Program-made: the position numbers and the translations under genes | NCBI GenBank assembly: GCA_000729835.1 | Contig: JFHB01000084.1 | Location: forward strand, 60,541-124,540 | Source of the DNA: Atkinsonella hypoxylon | Lineage: Eukaryota; Ascomycota; Sordariomycetes; Hypocreales; Clavicipitaceae | Length of the DNA: 64,000 nucleotides | Direction of reading: 5' to 3' | In this document: positions 22,466 to 33,517 of the stretch, in pieces | Position numbering within the stretch: position 1 is the first letter of the stretch | Layout: each line of letters opens with the position of its first letter | Notes under the pieces: generated by a model | Told to the model about the DNA's origin: nothing | The model's database searches: none | What the model saw: only the letters and a program-made list of their open reading frames with translations

Positions 22466-24100
22466 TCAATGCAGCAGAGGCTCCAATGCGGCTGTCGTAA
22501 CTTCCTCCATGATTACCTGATCTATGGTGAAACGCGTACGACCCTGAGACGAACGCCGACCCCTAGGGTTACCAGGTGAGCTAGATTGCCTGATGCGCTT
22601 AGGTCGAATAGTCGGCTTCTTTGTAATGCTAGACAGGAAACGTGTGGCAATACTCAAAGAAGCGCCTTCCTGCCCCAGCACAGTTGATGCTTGGCTAGGT
22701 TTTGGAGACGCATCTTCTGCAAGAGAGCACCGCGAGACGTTACTTGTATCAGGATTGTCACCAGAATTGCCGTCACACGCACCAGCGATATGCCCCTGGA
22801 GGGCGTCATGCGCATCTTGCCAGTCTTGTTCGTTTTGTTGTCTCCTAGCCTGCGCTTCACGCGATTTAGTATTTGCATTTTGAATAACGCGGTCTCGATG
22901 CTGTCTTGCCAAATCCCTGGCGTTGCGAAAAGCAGCGGCTCCGCGCCGAAAGGTGTTGATGTTGCTTGTCATTACCCAGCCATCAACCAGTGTCATGTGA
23001 TATTCAGGAGTCCCATCGGGGGTAGAGGGTGCTGTGACATAGTGTGCATATAGTTTGAGTGTCCCGTCAACATATGTGGAAGTAAATGTGGATACGTTCC
23101 CATCATATTCTGGCTGATCTTTCCCGTAATTTTGCAAAGCATGTATACCACGACTTCCATTAGCACCGTCAAAACATGCCTGTAACTCTGCTATACTTCC
23201 GCTTCCCGCTCGGGTTTTCGCTTCCAAGAAGAAGTTTGGTAGAACTGGAACAGTAGCACGTTTTGTAGGCTTAATTTTGTGGCCCAATTCTTCCATCACA
23301 GCTCCATCGATGGCGTCTGCTTGTGCACCGTCGAAGAAGTCGGGAACAGGTTTGGCAGTAGCCTCGTGGGTCATGGATTGGAGGTTGGTGAATGGAAGAT
23401 GACCTTCGTTTGGAATACTGCTATTTCCTGCAATCATTGGAATGACGTTACGCATAAGTGTACCTTCCGATTCCATTCTATTTCTTTGCTTGAAATCGTG
23501 AAACGCGGAATCAGAGAACTGAGACGGCGAAAGGGAAGCTCTGGGCACCAGCAAAGCTTGCTGAACGCCATCCATACCACCGGGTTCTGGAGCTGAACTT
23601 CCGTCGGGGAATATATATGCATCCAGATATATGTTGCACTTGAGAAGAAGCGCGCCAAAGTTTTCATCATATGCGGATGTCCTTCTAATCTTGGAAGAAC
23701 CGACAGAAGGGGACTGCGATGTCATATTGTGTGACACAGCGGACGGCTGCGGATACTGTGGGTGACAAGTCAGCGCATCAGCCTGATGCGATCAATCAAC
23801 CGCTCTTACCGCTCCGAGAAAGCAGAGATCTGGGCCGCCGTGTCTTGCAAATCGAGTGACGTCTTCAGATATAATACCAACCGCTTCTGTGTACTTGGAG
23901 GGGTGGGCTTGTAGGGAGTTTCGTCGATCAAGTTCTCGCAAGGCACGACGAGTAAGCCAAACCTTTGACAATTCGTCCCAAAAAGCAGGTGGGAAGTTGG
24001 GGGGACTACGCCTGCGATTCGGTCTCGGCTTCTTCAAGGGGACGTTGTCTTGCGAGAGATGGCCTGGATCGCGTCTTTTGAGGTTTCGGTTGTCTGCCAT
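22466..24100 (-). CDS. DUF7924-type fungal protein of unknown function
   Basis: Two exons, 24100-23810 and 23755-22466, separated by a 54-bp intron (GTAAGA...CCACAG), give 526 residues. The N-terminus is basic and nuclear-localisation-like (KKPRPNRRR). Next is FWDELSKVWLTRRALRELDR, the usual start of this family. The core domain spans about residues 230-400 and contains LPNFFLEAKTRAGSG, a candidate nuclease-like LEAK motif, then GIHALQNYG and YDGNVSTFTSTYVDGTLKLY. The C-terminal part is low in complexity and rich in Ser/Lys/Arg (RPKRIRQSS). The PD-(D/E)xK resemblance rests on the E-x-K in LEAK alone and is my inference. Start M is the ATG before ADNRNLK; an in-frame extension to 24250 is possible. 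Confidence 0.72.
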
Positions 24101-25320
24101 GGGCGAAGAAGACGGATTTATAAGAACGATTTGTTGCTGAGTGCGGTCAAGTTCGCGGTCAACGGCTGCCTTAATAGGCGCCAGAGGGATCGTGCACATG
24201 GTCCACACGCGGCACGATTGGGTTGAAACATAATTGTAATCTTGTTCCAAAGCCGGGCTAGTGGTTTCGCAAAAGGAAGACCCTTAGCCAACCATCAATC
24301 TGCCAGCCATTGGAGACTCGCTACTCATATGCAGGATGTCGCGATTGTAGCAGATATTGTAGCGCCAGAAAGCGTCAAATGCTGGTTGCATTGTTGGCTC
24401 TAGCAGAACGTTGGGGGCACGGGCCTGAGGTTCCAATCTTTATGGACGCTGGAGATGATGCGCTAAGCTTGATCAGGCAGCCCCGTTTGCCCCTCGAGGC
24501 TAAAGAATCTCCTTGCCGCCGCGATGACTCCCATCTCACCTGGTTCGTACCTTAGCCCCAAATCCAGTATCGCTCGAGCTCGAGGCCGCGAGCGACCTGT
24601 CGTTGGTCGAGAGTACGGAACTGTGCATTATGTTTCGTAATCCGGATCATACCGGTACTTTGATCATGGTGTCCCTTTAAGGTGCCAACTACAATATGAG
24701 GAAAATAGAGTTCAGTTTCACGTTGCGATCTTGAGATTGAGGTGACGCTGGAATCAGCCAGCCTGTCATTTGGAGGAGTTTCCTAGAAACACTGGTAAGC
24801 CAAGCGGCCCGATGTAACTCATGTCGAGTTAAAGTCGCTTAACGATTCTGACATATGGGAATTCAGACGCTGAAAACTTGGTTTCGCAGTGAGATGACTG
24901 AATTTCATTTATTCAACATATTTTCGAATAGGTATATGCGGCCCCTATTGCGGCGGGGGGTTGGATTGGAAAAGCGCGTTCGATCTGTGGATGGCAGTTG
25001 AAACCACGGGCTTATCTCTAGCTAGGACTGAACCTTTCTCACCAGAGCCTCCACATGAGTGTGCAGTTACACAGATCCTCGAAGAGGGAACGGCCGAATC
25101 TATGAATAGATACCAAAATACAGACCAAGAACAAGCCGTTTCCCATTCGATTGTGTGCCAAGCCATCGTAGTAACCAAACAATACAGGCCCTGGTATGCT
25201 TCCCTGACACAAGGCATCGAAAAACACTCCAGGACAATGCCTTTACTCCAATCACCATATGGAGACAAAAAAGCTTCTGTGCTTTGGGCGATGCATTCTT
25301 GTTTGGTGCGCATAGGCGGC
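24101..25320. other. Intergenic region between DUF7924-type gene and small membrane protein gene
   Basis: Non-coding as far as can be judged. Open frames on both strands at 24945-25392 overlap each other antisense and have no domain, signal or splice support. Confidence 0.4.
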
Positions 25321-25548
25321 TCACTGGGCGAAACCGAAGCCATTGAGACCAGGTGTCATGCCCTGCCCCTTCTCAACGCTACTTTCAGATGACGATGAGC
25401 TTGAGCTTGAGCTTTCAGTACTATCGTCGGTGGTCGTTGATGATGATCGAAGGAGTGACCTTTGCCAAAGAATAAAGGCCGCCACGAGTGCGCCCATGAT
25501 TGCGTAGAGAATAACTATCATGGCGACGACGTTGTTTGGTTGAACCAT
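25321..25548 (-). CDS. Putative small single-pass membrane protein
   Basis: A 75-residue ORF begins with MVQPNN, followed by a clear membrane segment at about residues 7-28 (VVAMIVILYAIMGALVAAFI). After this come WQRSLLRSS and a serine-rich tail with acidic residues (residues 34-60). The single hydrophobic helix, basic flank and low-complexity cytosolic tail are typical of small fungal membrane proteins. I do not recognise a family. There is no intron and no strong context. A longer ORF on the opposite strand (24961-25392) overlaps its 3' part, so the assignment is tentative. Confidence 0.4.
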   Translation of the reverse strand: MVQPNNVVAMIVILYAIMGALVAAFILWQRSLLRSSSTTTDDSTESSSSSSSSSESSVEKGQGMTPGLNGFGFAQ

Positions 25549-27693
25549 GATTAGCCGTTATTGCAGCCTGCATTAACCACTGACGTGTCAATTTGGGTCG
25601 ACAATGAAATAAGATGAAGCATTCGACTCACGTTGTAACCTCAAAAGGTGGATGAAATTGGCCATGCACGGCTTCCAACGGTAGAAACTTAGGTCAATGT
25701 GCTGTCACCGGCTCTATAATCAATAATCCATATCTTTCATCATCTGCGTTGTATTGCAAGGGACGAAGGGAAACAGAATTCCCCGAGATAAGTGTTCGGG
25801 CACATGGGACGGGCGAGCGGAAGCTTTAATAGAAAAAAAAAATCCTCCTCCTCTCTGAGCATGGACCAACGTAGAGCCTGTAAATGCTAACAAAGACGCG
25901 CAAGGCTGGAGGGTCTGCAGCCATTTCCGCAAGGTCATGGACCAGACGGTGTTCTGCGCAACGCGAGTGAGTCAATCGGGCCTAGGCATGGTTGAGAGAC
26001 ATTACATTCTGTGTTCGTTGCGCGGATCAAGAGATTTGACTGTCAAACTGTATCCCGTGCGATGCAGCTGCCGTGTAACCATAACGATACAAGGAAGGGG
26101 CGGTCAATTTTCTTCAGATCCTTGCGGCCCTTGACGATGCGGTGTTGAGGGTCGGATAAATTTGACCCCCGTGTGCCATGGCAACCCAAGATGGTGCAGT
26201 CTCGTCACACCATTGTGGCCAATTGGATTCAATGCGTGTGTATGTTGGGTTCATGGGAGTGCTCCGTACTCTGGCTCTTGGTCGGGCGCACAGAGGTGAA
26301 ATCACGTCGGTTTATTCGCAGGAACTGGTCCGTGGGAATCTACATTCTAGTTACTAACGCGACAGGTTAGTTGTCGCAGAAACCAAGTGCCGGGGTAAAA
26401 CTTACAGATAGGAGATGTGGATGGCACGTTCCGGATACCAGGCAGTTTGTGCAATCATCTGTCTGTTGCCGTCGACAAAAAGAATTTGGCAGTTCAGTGT
26501 ATGATTATCTGAGATTCTCCACTGCCCCTGCCCGGCAGCCAATTGATGCCGCCTTCGCGAAGCGATTGGGTTCAATCTTGCCACGTGGGAAAGTTCGTGG
26601 TAATAACAACCAAAGAGACGACGGCGTGAACGTTGAAGCTTCATCATGTTGCTTTTAAGTCATTTTTAATTACCTAGGTATAGAAAATACTTCGTCTGGC
26701 TTGGCCACATGCTGGGCTTGAATGACGATGAGGCTCAAAAGGTGATGGCACCTCCCCGACAGATCAATGGAAAGCTATTATCCGTAGGACGGGAGTGCTG
26801 TACTTCCAGTCATTTTGTACATCTCTTTGGCGCCGATAAGACTGGCCTACATGTACACTTCCGTATCGACCCAAGACCTCGACGTGCAATGTGATAGCTC
26901 TTTTTTATAATTTGGGCCGTGGTGGAGACTTGTAGTGTAGTACAACATGCTACTGTAGAAGAAGTAACTACCTTTTAAATGCAATAGTGCTGATTTGGTC
27001 CAGGCCCACTCGATACCAAAGTGTAGTCTTCCTATTGGCCATCAAGAGATACACCTGCCCGTATTCCATATCATTGAAACGACCCTGCAGCCTGCAGCCA
27101 GCCTCAACCTCGGGTCGGCATATGTCCGCTTTTCTCCCCTCAATCGGCGTATATGGCTTCATTCATTTTCTTGCATCGCCGCCATTTCACGATCCATTCA
27201 CTTCTCACAACTTTGTTCCCCATCCATCCATATTCAGCACGCTCGTCCTGGACCAGACAAAGAATGCGCTAGAACCCCTGTCATATGCACACCTGACGCT
27301 GACGTCGCCCCGCATCCCAAAGGTTTCCACTTTGGTGGTGCCTCCTCTCGGCTTGCCTCGACGGTCCTAGTCACACGTGGTCCTCGAGTCTCTCCAGCCG
27401 CTTGTTAACTTCTGGCTGCTAAGCCGCGTCGACGTCGTCTGCGCCGTGGTAGGTTTCCTCACTTACTCTCCTCCTCATTCCTTCTTCTTCTTCTCCTTCT
27501 CCTTCTCTTTAACAATCGAACCGCATCACCTCGCGACATCTAGCCATTTTGAATTGTGTCTGGCAGCCAATAAATGCATAGCTCACAAGACGACGACTGA
27601 CAATTGCGTGACCAGGACCTCTGCTGAGCAGAACAGGAACAGATTGGAAAGGCTTGGCGTTGCCATCAACCTTGCGAGCGCAATCCGGTCATC
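25549..27693. other. Intergenic region upstream of the repeat-rich protein gene
   Basis: About 2.1 kb without a supported gene. An A9 tract lies at 25832-25840. The segment 27450-27520 is pyrimidine-rich (CTTCTTCTTC), as in many fungal 5' untranslated regions, and probably belongs to the transcript of the gene starting at 27694. Overlapping frames at 26987-27408 are chance frames in this promoter. Confidence 0.45.
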
Positions 27694-30645
27694 ATGCTGG
27701 CTAGTGGTACCACATCTCGTGCGGCGGGCTTAATGTTGGCTTCGCGCCGTGCTGCCCTATCTGGTCAACACTTGAACTGTTCTACTGCGGCACTGCTCCG
27801 CTCTAGACACTATTTATGCAGGGCATTTTGGTTCGGAGCTTGGTCTGGCAACTGCGATGGTGATGCATGGCATCATGATCGCCGCCGATATCGCGCATAC
27901 AGACATCGCTTCATGGAAACGCCACGTCGCAAGCTTTCGTGGGCAACTAAGCAGAGGCACGATTATGTCAAGACTGTGAAATCGGCCTTGGCTCAAATCG
28001 CCCATGGCCCCACTATTACATCTGCGCCTAAGCATATCAACATCAAAGACATCAAGTCCCGGTCCGATGAGCTATCCGAAGTACGGCCAGGAAGGAATAT
28101 TGACGAGGTTGAGAAAGAAGCCATTGATCATCTTATCAGTTTCGGCAAGAAGAAAGATTCGCCTCAGTCCACTGACTGGTCCTCGTCGGGCAATCTTTGC
28201 AAGTATTTGCGGGACAACAGGACGAAGCTTGACACCTTTGAATATGGTTTGCACGCAAATACAACAAATCAAAACACGAGCTTTGCCAATTCCAGCAGCT
28301 CTCGAAAGTCCAAATCAAATGCGTCCGAGCTGAATAAATACAGGCCAAAGAAGTTTGACAATCCAAATGCAACACGACCGCCAACTTCTGAAGAAGCATC
28401 CAAGAACTATAACGACCTAGACAAGTACAAACCTGCGGAGTGGAACGAGCCCGATGGTCTGCCCCGACTCACACGAGAGGAGGAGTCGAAACAATACAAA
28501 GACTTGAATAAATATGCAACTGCCGACCTTGCAAATGATGTAGCTGCCGTCGAGTCAGCTAAGGCCCATTATGACGATCTGCAAAAGTATAAGCCTGTAG
28601 AATGGAATGAGCCAGATGGCCTGGCCAGTAAGACACCGGAAGAGCTCTCCAAGAATTATGATGACTTGGACAAATATGGATCGGTGGCTTGGAATGAACC
28701 TGACGGTCTACGCAAATTGACTCCGGAGGAACTGTCCAAGAAATACGATGACGTCAGCAAGTATGGTCCTGTGAAATGGAACGAGCCCAATGGTCTCCCA
28801 ATGCTTACTCCAGAAGAGAGATCCAAGCGGTATGATGATCTCGATGCATACAGCAAGCCTTTTGTAGCCTCGGACGTCGTTCTCAAGGCTCATGAAGCGG
28901 CTCAACAAGATGCTGCTCCCAAAGCAGAACCTATTGCTGCCAAAGTCGACGTCCCCGTGGCTGACCCAGTCAAACCTTACCAGGATTTGGACAAGTATGG
29001 ACCTGTCAAGTGGAATGAACCTGATGGTCTTCGCAAGCTTACACCAGAAGAGTTGTCCAAAAATTACGAGGACTTACACTCGTACGCGCAATACTCCAAC
29101 TCCGGCCCAGCGGTTCCACGAATCCATCCCGAAGAGGCTTCAAAGGAATATGCAGATTTGCGAAAATACGGTTCGTTCCCTTATACCGGGCCTGTAGAGA
29201 AACGCATCCATCCTGAGCTTGTATCCAAGCAGTACGAGGACCTCCGCAAGTACTCTTCATCTGGATATGAGGAACTCGATAAGATTCAGCATGTCCGTCC
29301 TGAAGAGCTCTACCAAGATCTTCACACATACCAGCCACAGACATTTGATGCCCCCGGAACGCCGTACCCAATGCACCCGGAGGAGGCGTCAAGGGTATAC
29401 AAAGACCTCGACTCCTATAAGGCGGTGATGCACAATGAGCCCCATGGCAAACCGACGGAGAAGGTGGACCCTGTGGCAAGAAGTCTCCGAGCTTTCGACA
29501 GCTCCCATGAGAGCGAGATGGAACCCCAAACCGCAGCAGACATTCGCAACGACGTGCTTCGCAGAGCCTATCGGAACAGTAAACAAACAATGGTACAGAG
29601 AGCCAAGTTCCAGCGAGCACAGGAACAAGGTGCGGCGGCCAAAGGGGCAGAAGATGCAAGTAGCAAGCAGGCGTTGACAAGCACTTTCAGCAACGATTTC
29701 CCAGAAGAAATTGAGACCTCTTGGAACACATCTAGGTCATTATCGAATTCTACGCTGCATTCCAAGCACCCTGCCGAGAACAGTCATTCAAACTCCACTA
29801 AGCTACCTAGTGCCCTGGAATGCGAAAAGGAAGACGTCGATTTCTCATCCATGGATGAAAGCTTTCCGAGTGAAAAGACAAACGAGACGTCGAGGTTGCA
29901 ACCTGCTCTAGACCGAAACGCTGGTCGAAAACCACGGCTGTCGACAATGAGTCGGTTAGAGAGAATGCGACTGGAAGAAGACCCATACACCGAATGTCCT
30001 CAAGGCCTTGAGCTGAGCTACATGGATGAATGCGCAGGCAGGTCTACGCGGCCGACGTTTATACGTCATCACAAGGGCAGACAGGAAGACGAAGGATCAT
30101 GTCTCCAATCCAGTGCTGGATCGACAGCAGAGCAGCAACCTACATTATATAAAATGCTTGCATATGATCCTAGCACGCAATCCGTCAGTGTTGCCGAGAC
30201 CTCTTCCGGAGTTCATGGCACATCGTCACCTGCTACTCCGGCTGAGGTACTACTTCGTGTCTCGAATCCTTCCAAGTTTTTCCCTTACTTCCGCGCCATG
30301 CAGACGGAAGGATACGAGATTGCGTCAGGTGGCGGCGATGTCCTGGTGTTTCGCAAGGTACGGCCAGGGACTGCATTCAAGGACGAGTCCAAGGTAACCA
30401 TTAACCCCATCGACATGATGGGCCGTTCCGTCGCAAGCAATTTTGCCAGTCCTACCGGATATGTCAATTACGAATCATCCCAGTATCGACCTGTCAGTGC
30501 TGGACAGAGCCAAGAGGTCAAGTTGGGCAAGAAGAAGAGGAACCTCGGTCGCAAGGTAGCGATCGGGACAGCCTGGGTTGCGGGCACAGCCTATGCTGTA
30601 AGCACAGCAGGGGAGTATCTTTCCACGGGTGGAAAGTCGGTTTGA
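27694..30645 (+). CDS. Repeat-rich conserved hypothetical protein, probably mitochondrial
   Basis: An intronless 983-residue protein. The N-terminus is basic and rich in Ala/Ser with no acidic residue in the first 54 positions (MLASGTTSRAAGLMLASRR), like a mitochondrial presequence. Residues about 213-582 are a degenerate tandem array of 25-35-residue units (YDDLDKYGPVKWNEPDGL, then RKLTPEELSKN). WNEPDGL occurs five times and ten or so looser copies continue. The C-terminal third holds a compact segment (NPSKFFPYFRAMQTEGYEI, then GGGDVLVFRKVR) and ends with KKKRNLGRKVAIGTAWVAGT, a possible membrane helix. I know no function for it. Met14 is an alternative start. The gene is followed by TOS4 in convergent orientation. 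Confidence 0.8.
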   Translation: MLASGTTSRAAGLMLASRRAALSGQHLNCSTAALLRSRHYLCRAFWFGAWSGNCDGDAWHHDRRRYRAYRHRFMETPRRKLSWATKQRHDYVKTVKSALAQIAHGPTITSAPKHINIKDIKSRSDELSEVRPGRNIDEVEKEAIDHLISFGKKKDSPQSTDWSSSGNLCKYLRDNRTKLDTFEYGLHANTTNQNTSFANSSSSRKSKSNASELNKYRPKKFDNPNATRPPTSEEASKNYNDLDKYKPAEWNEPDGLPRLTREEESKQYKDLNKYATADLANDVAAVESAKAHYDDLQKYKPVEWNEPDGLASKTPEELSKNYDDLDKYGSVAWNEPDGLRKLTPEELSKKYDDVSKYGPVKWNEPNGLPMLTPEERSKRYDDLDAYSKPFVASDVVLKAHEAAQQDAAPKAEPIAAKVDVPVADPVKPYQDLDKYGPVKWNEPDGLRKLTPEELSKNYEDLHSYAQYSNSGPAVPRIHPEEASKEYADLRKYGSFPYTGPVEKRIHPELVSKQYEDLRKYSSSGYEELDKIQHVRPEELYQDLHTYQPQTFDAPGTPYPMHPEEASRVYKDLDSYKAVMHNEPHGKPTEKVDPVARSLRAFDSSHESEMEPQTAADIRNDVLRRAYRNSKQTMVQRAKFQRAQEQGAAAKGAEDASSKQALTSTFSNDFPEEIETSWNTSRSLSNSTLHSKHPAENSHSNSTKLPSALECEKEDVDFSSMDESFPSEKTNETSRLQPALDRNAGRKPRLSTMSRLERMRLEEDPYTECPQGLELSYMDECAGRSTRPTFIRHHKGRQEDEGSCLQSSAGSTAEQQPTLYKMLAYDPSTQSVSVAETSSGVHGTSSPATPAEVLLRVSNPSKFFPYFRAMQTEGYEIASGGGDVLVFRKVRPGTAFKDESKVTINPIDMMGRSVASNFASPTGYVNYESSQYRPVSAGQSQEVKLGKKKRNLGRKVAIGTAWVAGTAYAVSTAGEYLSTGGKSV

Positions 30646-31764
30646 AGGAGACGTGCACTGGGAGTAACAGATCCAAGAAGGTATGGATTTAGCTGTGTAT
30701 AATGAACGAGGATGAACAGTCTGTATACCCTCGCACGCACTCGACCAGCATGGCTCGCAGTCGCGACTTGACTTTTTCTCATCTAGCTTTTCTTTTTCTT
30801 TCCTTTTTTTTTTTGCAATTACTGGCGCTCGAGGAGTAAGTAATATGTATGGGATAGGACAGATACTCAATATCACATCAGCGATTTATTTTGTTATTTA
30901 TCTTTCCTTTTTTTTTTATAATCCTGCTTGTGCCACCATTTGCAGCATCACAGTTCCAACGCACGATTCCGTCCGTAGCAGAAACAAAGTCCGCATCACC
31001 CCTTCTTCTCGCTAAACCCCGGCCCAGTCTTCACCTTCCCAACCCCGCTCATCTGCAGAGAATGCTTCTGATCCTCCTTATTCCACGACTGTCGCCGATC
31101 AAGCGATGGGGTCCAGGCGTTCGTGGCGGCCATGCCTCTGTCGCGCGAGGTATCTGGCAAGTTAGCTTGGATCGGTACGGCAGGCGGGCGACGTACTGCG
31201 CGTTGCAGGGTTTGCTTCCTCGGGCATCGCGTGCAAATCTACGTGGGACTTGGAAACTAATTTTGGACTAACTTTGAATGAAAGAATTCAGAATTCTTGG
31301 TTGGGGGTTTGGGGGTTCGGGGTTCGGAGGGGATTGCTCATGTAGTTTCGCCACTGCGGGGTGCGGGGGCATGGAACGACTACCTGTTTGCTGACGGTGC
31401 AATTGCGACTTTGCCTTTATTCGTCATGTACAGACCTATCTGCGTCGAACTGCCCTGGGTAAAGCACAAGTACTCGCAAACAATTGACATCTACACTAAA
31501 GTGGTATCCCTTACAACCAACGATTTTATCCAGCAGCCTGAAGCCATACAAAAACCGCCCCATCTAACGCAGTCCAAAACGCCAAGCTATGCAAAGGGTG
31601 TCCCGGTCTAGTCTCAACCTCCAGGAAAGGGTAAACATGACTACCAAATGCCCGTGGTCAACATACATACACGAAAGCATCTGGTGTACGAATAATGATG
31701 AGATGATTATCCCAAACGGGTTTTTTTTTTTTTAAGAAATGAGTTTAAAGCGTGGTGTAACACA
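30646..31764. other. Intergenic region between convergent genes
   Basis: Presumed 3' regions of the repeat-rich protein and TOS4 genes. T-rich tracts occur at 30787-30816 and 30900-30918, with an A/T-rich stretch (T11) at 31721-31734. The plus-strand ORFs at 30891-31271 and 31297-31611 show no family signature. Confidence 0.45.
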
Positions 31765-33517
31765 TTACGGTGTTTTAGGGCGCTTCCAATAATATTGCTA
31801 GTGAGAACGAAGTGAGCAAGACAGAACCGATGAGACAACAACACAAAAAGAAAAAGAAAAAGAAAAGAAAAGAGGGGACACTGCAATTGGGGATAATACC
31901 AACCTTGTGCTGCTTGCGGCAGTTGCGTAGACTGGGCTTACGCATGGCATCCACGACGCTTCGGCGCTGCAGGTCATCATCCTTGTCGGGTTGGTAGTAA
32001 TATTCACTTTCGAGGGGTTTGCCTGCGGCGTCTTTGCCTTGGCGAGGGATTATGCCGATGCAGGGCGCTGCCTCGATGGTGGCGCGCAGAATGTCCTTGG
32101 TCAGGCCGGCCTTGTGCTCATTAGGGAGGTTTTGCAGGATGATGGAGAGCGGTGTCGACGCGAGACGCGAAAATGCAAGCTGGTTCACCACGTGGTTGGT
32201 CACGTCTGGGTCAACCTCGATGGACGGCGTTGGGGTGTCCTCCTGGTGGACGGGCGAGATCACTGCCGCGGGCGGAGACGATGGGATATCGTCCTGCGAC
32301 TCTTTGGTTGTGGGAGGGAGGGCACCAGGTTTGGCATCCGCGCGCATCTTCATGGACGAGGGAGAGGAAGGAACAGCAGGCATGTCGTCTGCGCTCAGCG
32401 TCTCGGTGGACGAAACATTCTGCGGGCGTTGATGCAATGGTTTGGTCACTTTCAGCAGCGACTTGGTCGATATCGACGCAAGTCTACCAGCAATATTGGC
32501 GCCGAAAGGACCAAAGGAGTGGACGATGGGGTCGTTCTCTTCATCAGGGTCATTTTCGTCCTCCACATCGCTCAGCTCACTGGAGAAACTGGCGGTGACA
32601 TCGGTTCTCATGCTGACGCCGACGTCAACGCACTGACGCTTCGGCTGCGGAAGCTCTGGCTCGTCTTCGTAAATCTCGATGCCCTCATCTCGGCCTGCCA
32701 GCCCAGGGAGCATGGCCTGCAGACGCTGCGAGCTAGCCAAGTTGCCAACGGGCGTAGGACTCTCAGGCGACGTAATGCGTGCGTGCCTCCGCAAAGGCGA
32801 CGACTGCAGCACCGAAGTGCCTCGTAAGTGCGAGCGAGGCGGCGAGTCATCCCAGCTGGAATCCGACAGGTTCGCCAAGCTCTCTGCCGGCACGGCACCC
32901 CGTTTCGGCCACTGGATCATGACGCGAGCATCCAAGACGTCGACAATAAGATCAGTGCCTTCGGTCTCGCTGGTGAAGCTATCTCCCTTGAACAACTCCC
33001 AGGTGCGCCCCTGACAGTGCAGCTTGAGTCCGTTCCATCCGTTACAGACAATCTCAATCTTGTTGGCGTCCAGAGGACTCGGAGCCGGGATATATCTCGC
33101 CTTGACATGGACACGCGACACGAGGCGATTCGCCGAAAGCTGGAACTGCGACGAGTTGGACGATCTGCCCATGGCCACCGGGTCTCCATTCTCGGGGAGC
33201 TCGACTACTGGCACGGCAGAGAGGGGAGCGCGTTCAGACGTGGTGCGAGCCAAAGGAGGTCGTCGAGGCGGCGAGCTGGACAGGATGCCCGTGCTGGAGG
33301 TCGGCACGGGGGTTGGATACTTGAGGTGCGCATGTCCCGTATGTTGGCGTTTCAGAGGGCGAGGCAGAGCAGGTGATGAGGAGAGAGGTTCAAAAGCAGG
33401 CAGCAATGACGGTGCAGGTCGTTTTGTGCCAGCTGCGGAAGCAGAAGTGGAAGTCGACGTCGAATGGGCCGCGGCGACAGTGCCCGTGTGCGGCGGCGGC
33501 GGCGACGACGAGTTCAT
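31765..33517 (-). CDS. tos4: Tos4-like FHA-domain protein
   Basis: A probable nuclear FHA protein acting in G1/S transcription and checkpoint control, like yeast Tos4/Plm2. Two exons, 33517-31904 and 31797-31765, give 548 residues. The 106-bp intron (GTTGGT...CACTAG) has a weak donor, but splicing replaces a low-complexity tail with QYYWKRPKTP, which completes the conserved C-terminus. The FHA core carries GRSS (117-120), SRVH (134-137) and CNGWNG (158-163), matching the phosphothreonine-binding pattern. A C-terminal helical segment (LTKDILRATIEAAPCIGII, then GKPLESEYYY) is conserved in fungal orthologs. The long disordered middle holds SP/TP sites. The start is the ATG at MNSSSPPPP; no upstream ATG is well placed. 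Confidence 0.8.

Noticed and set aside
24961..25392. 143-residue plus-strand ORF
   Set aside because: It overlaps another ORF antisense and the small membrane protein, and lacks any signature.
31991..32827. 278-residue plus-strand ORF
   Set aside because: It lies antisense to the TOS4-like gene and is rich in Arg/Gly with no domain.
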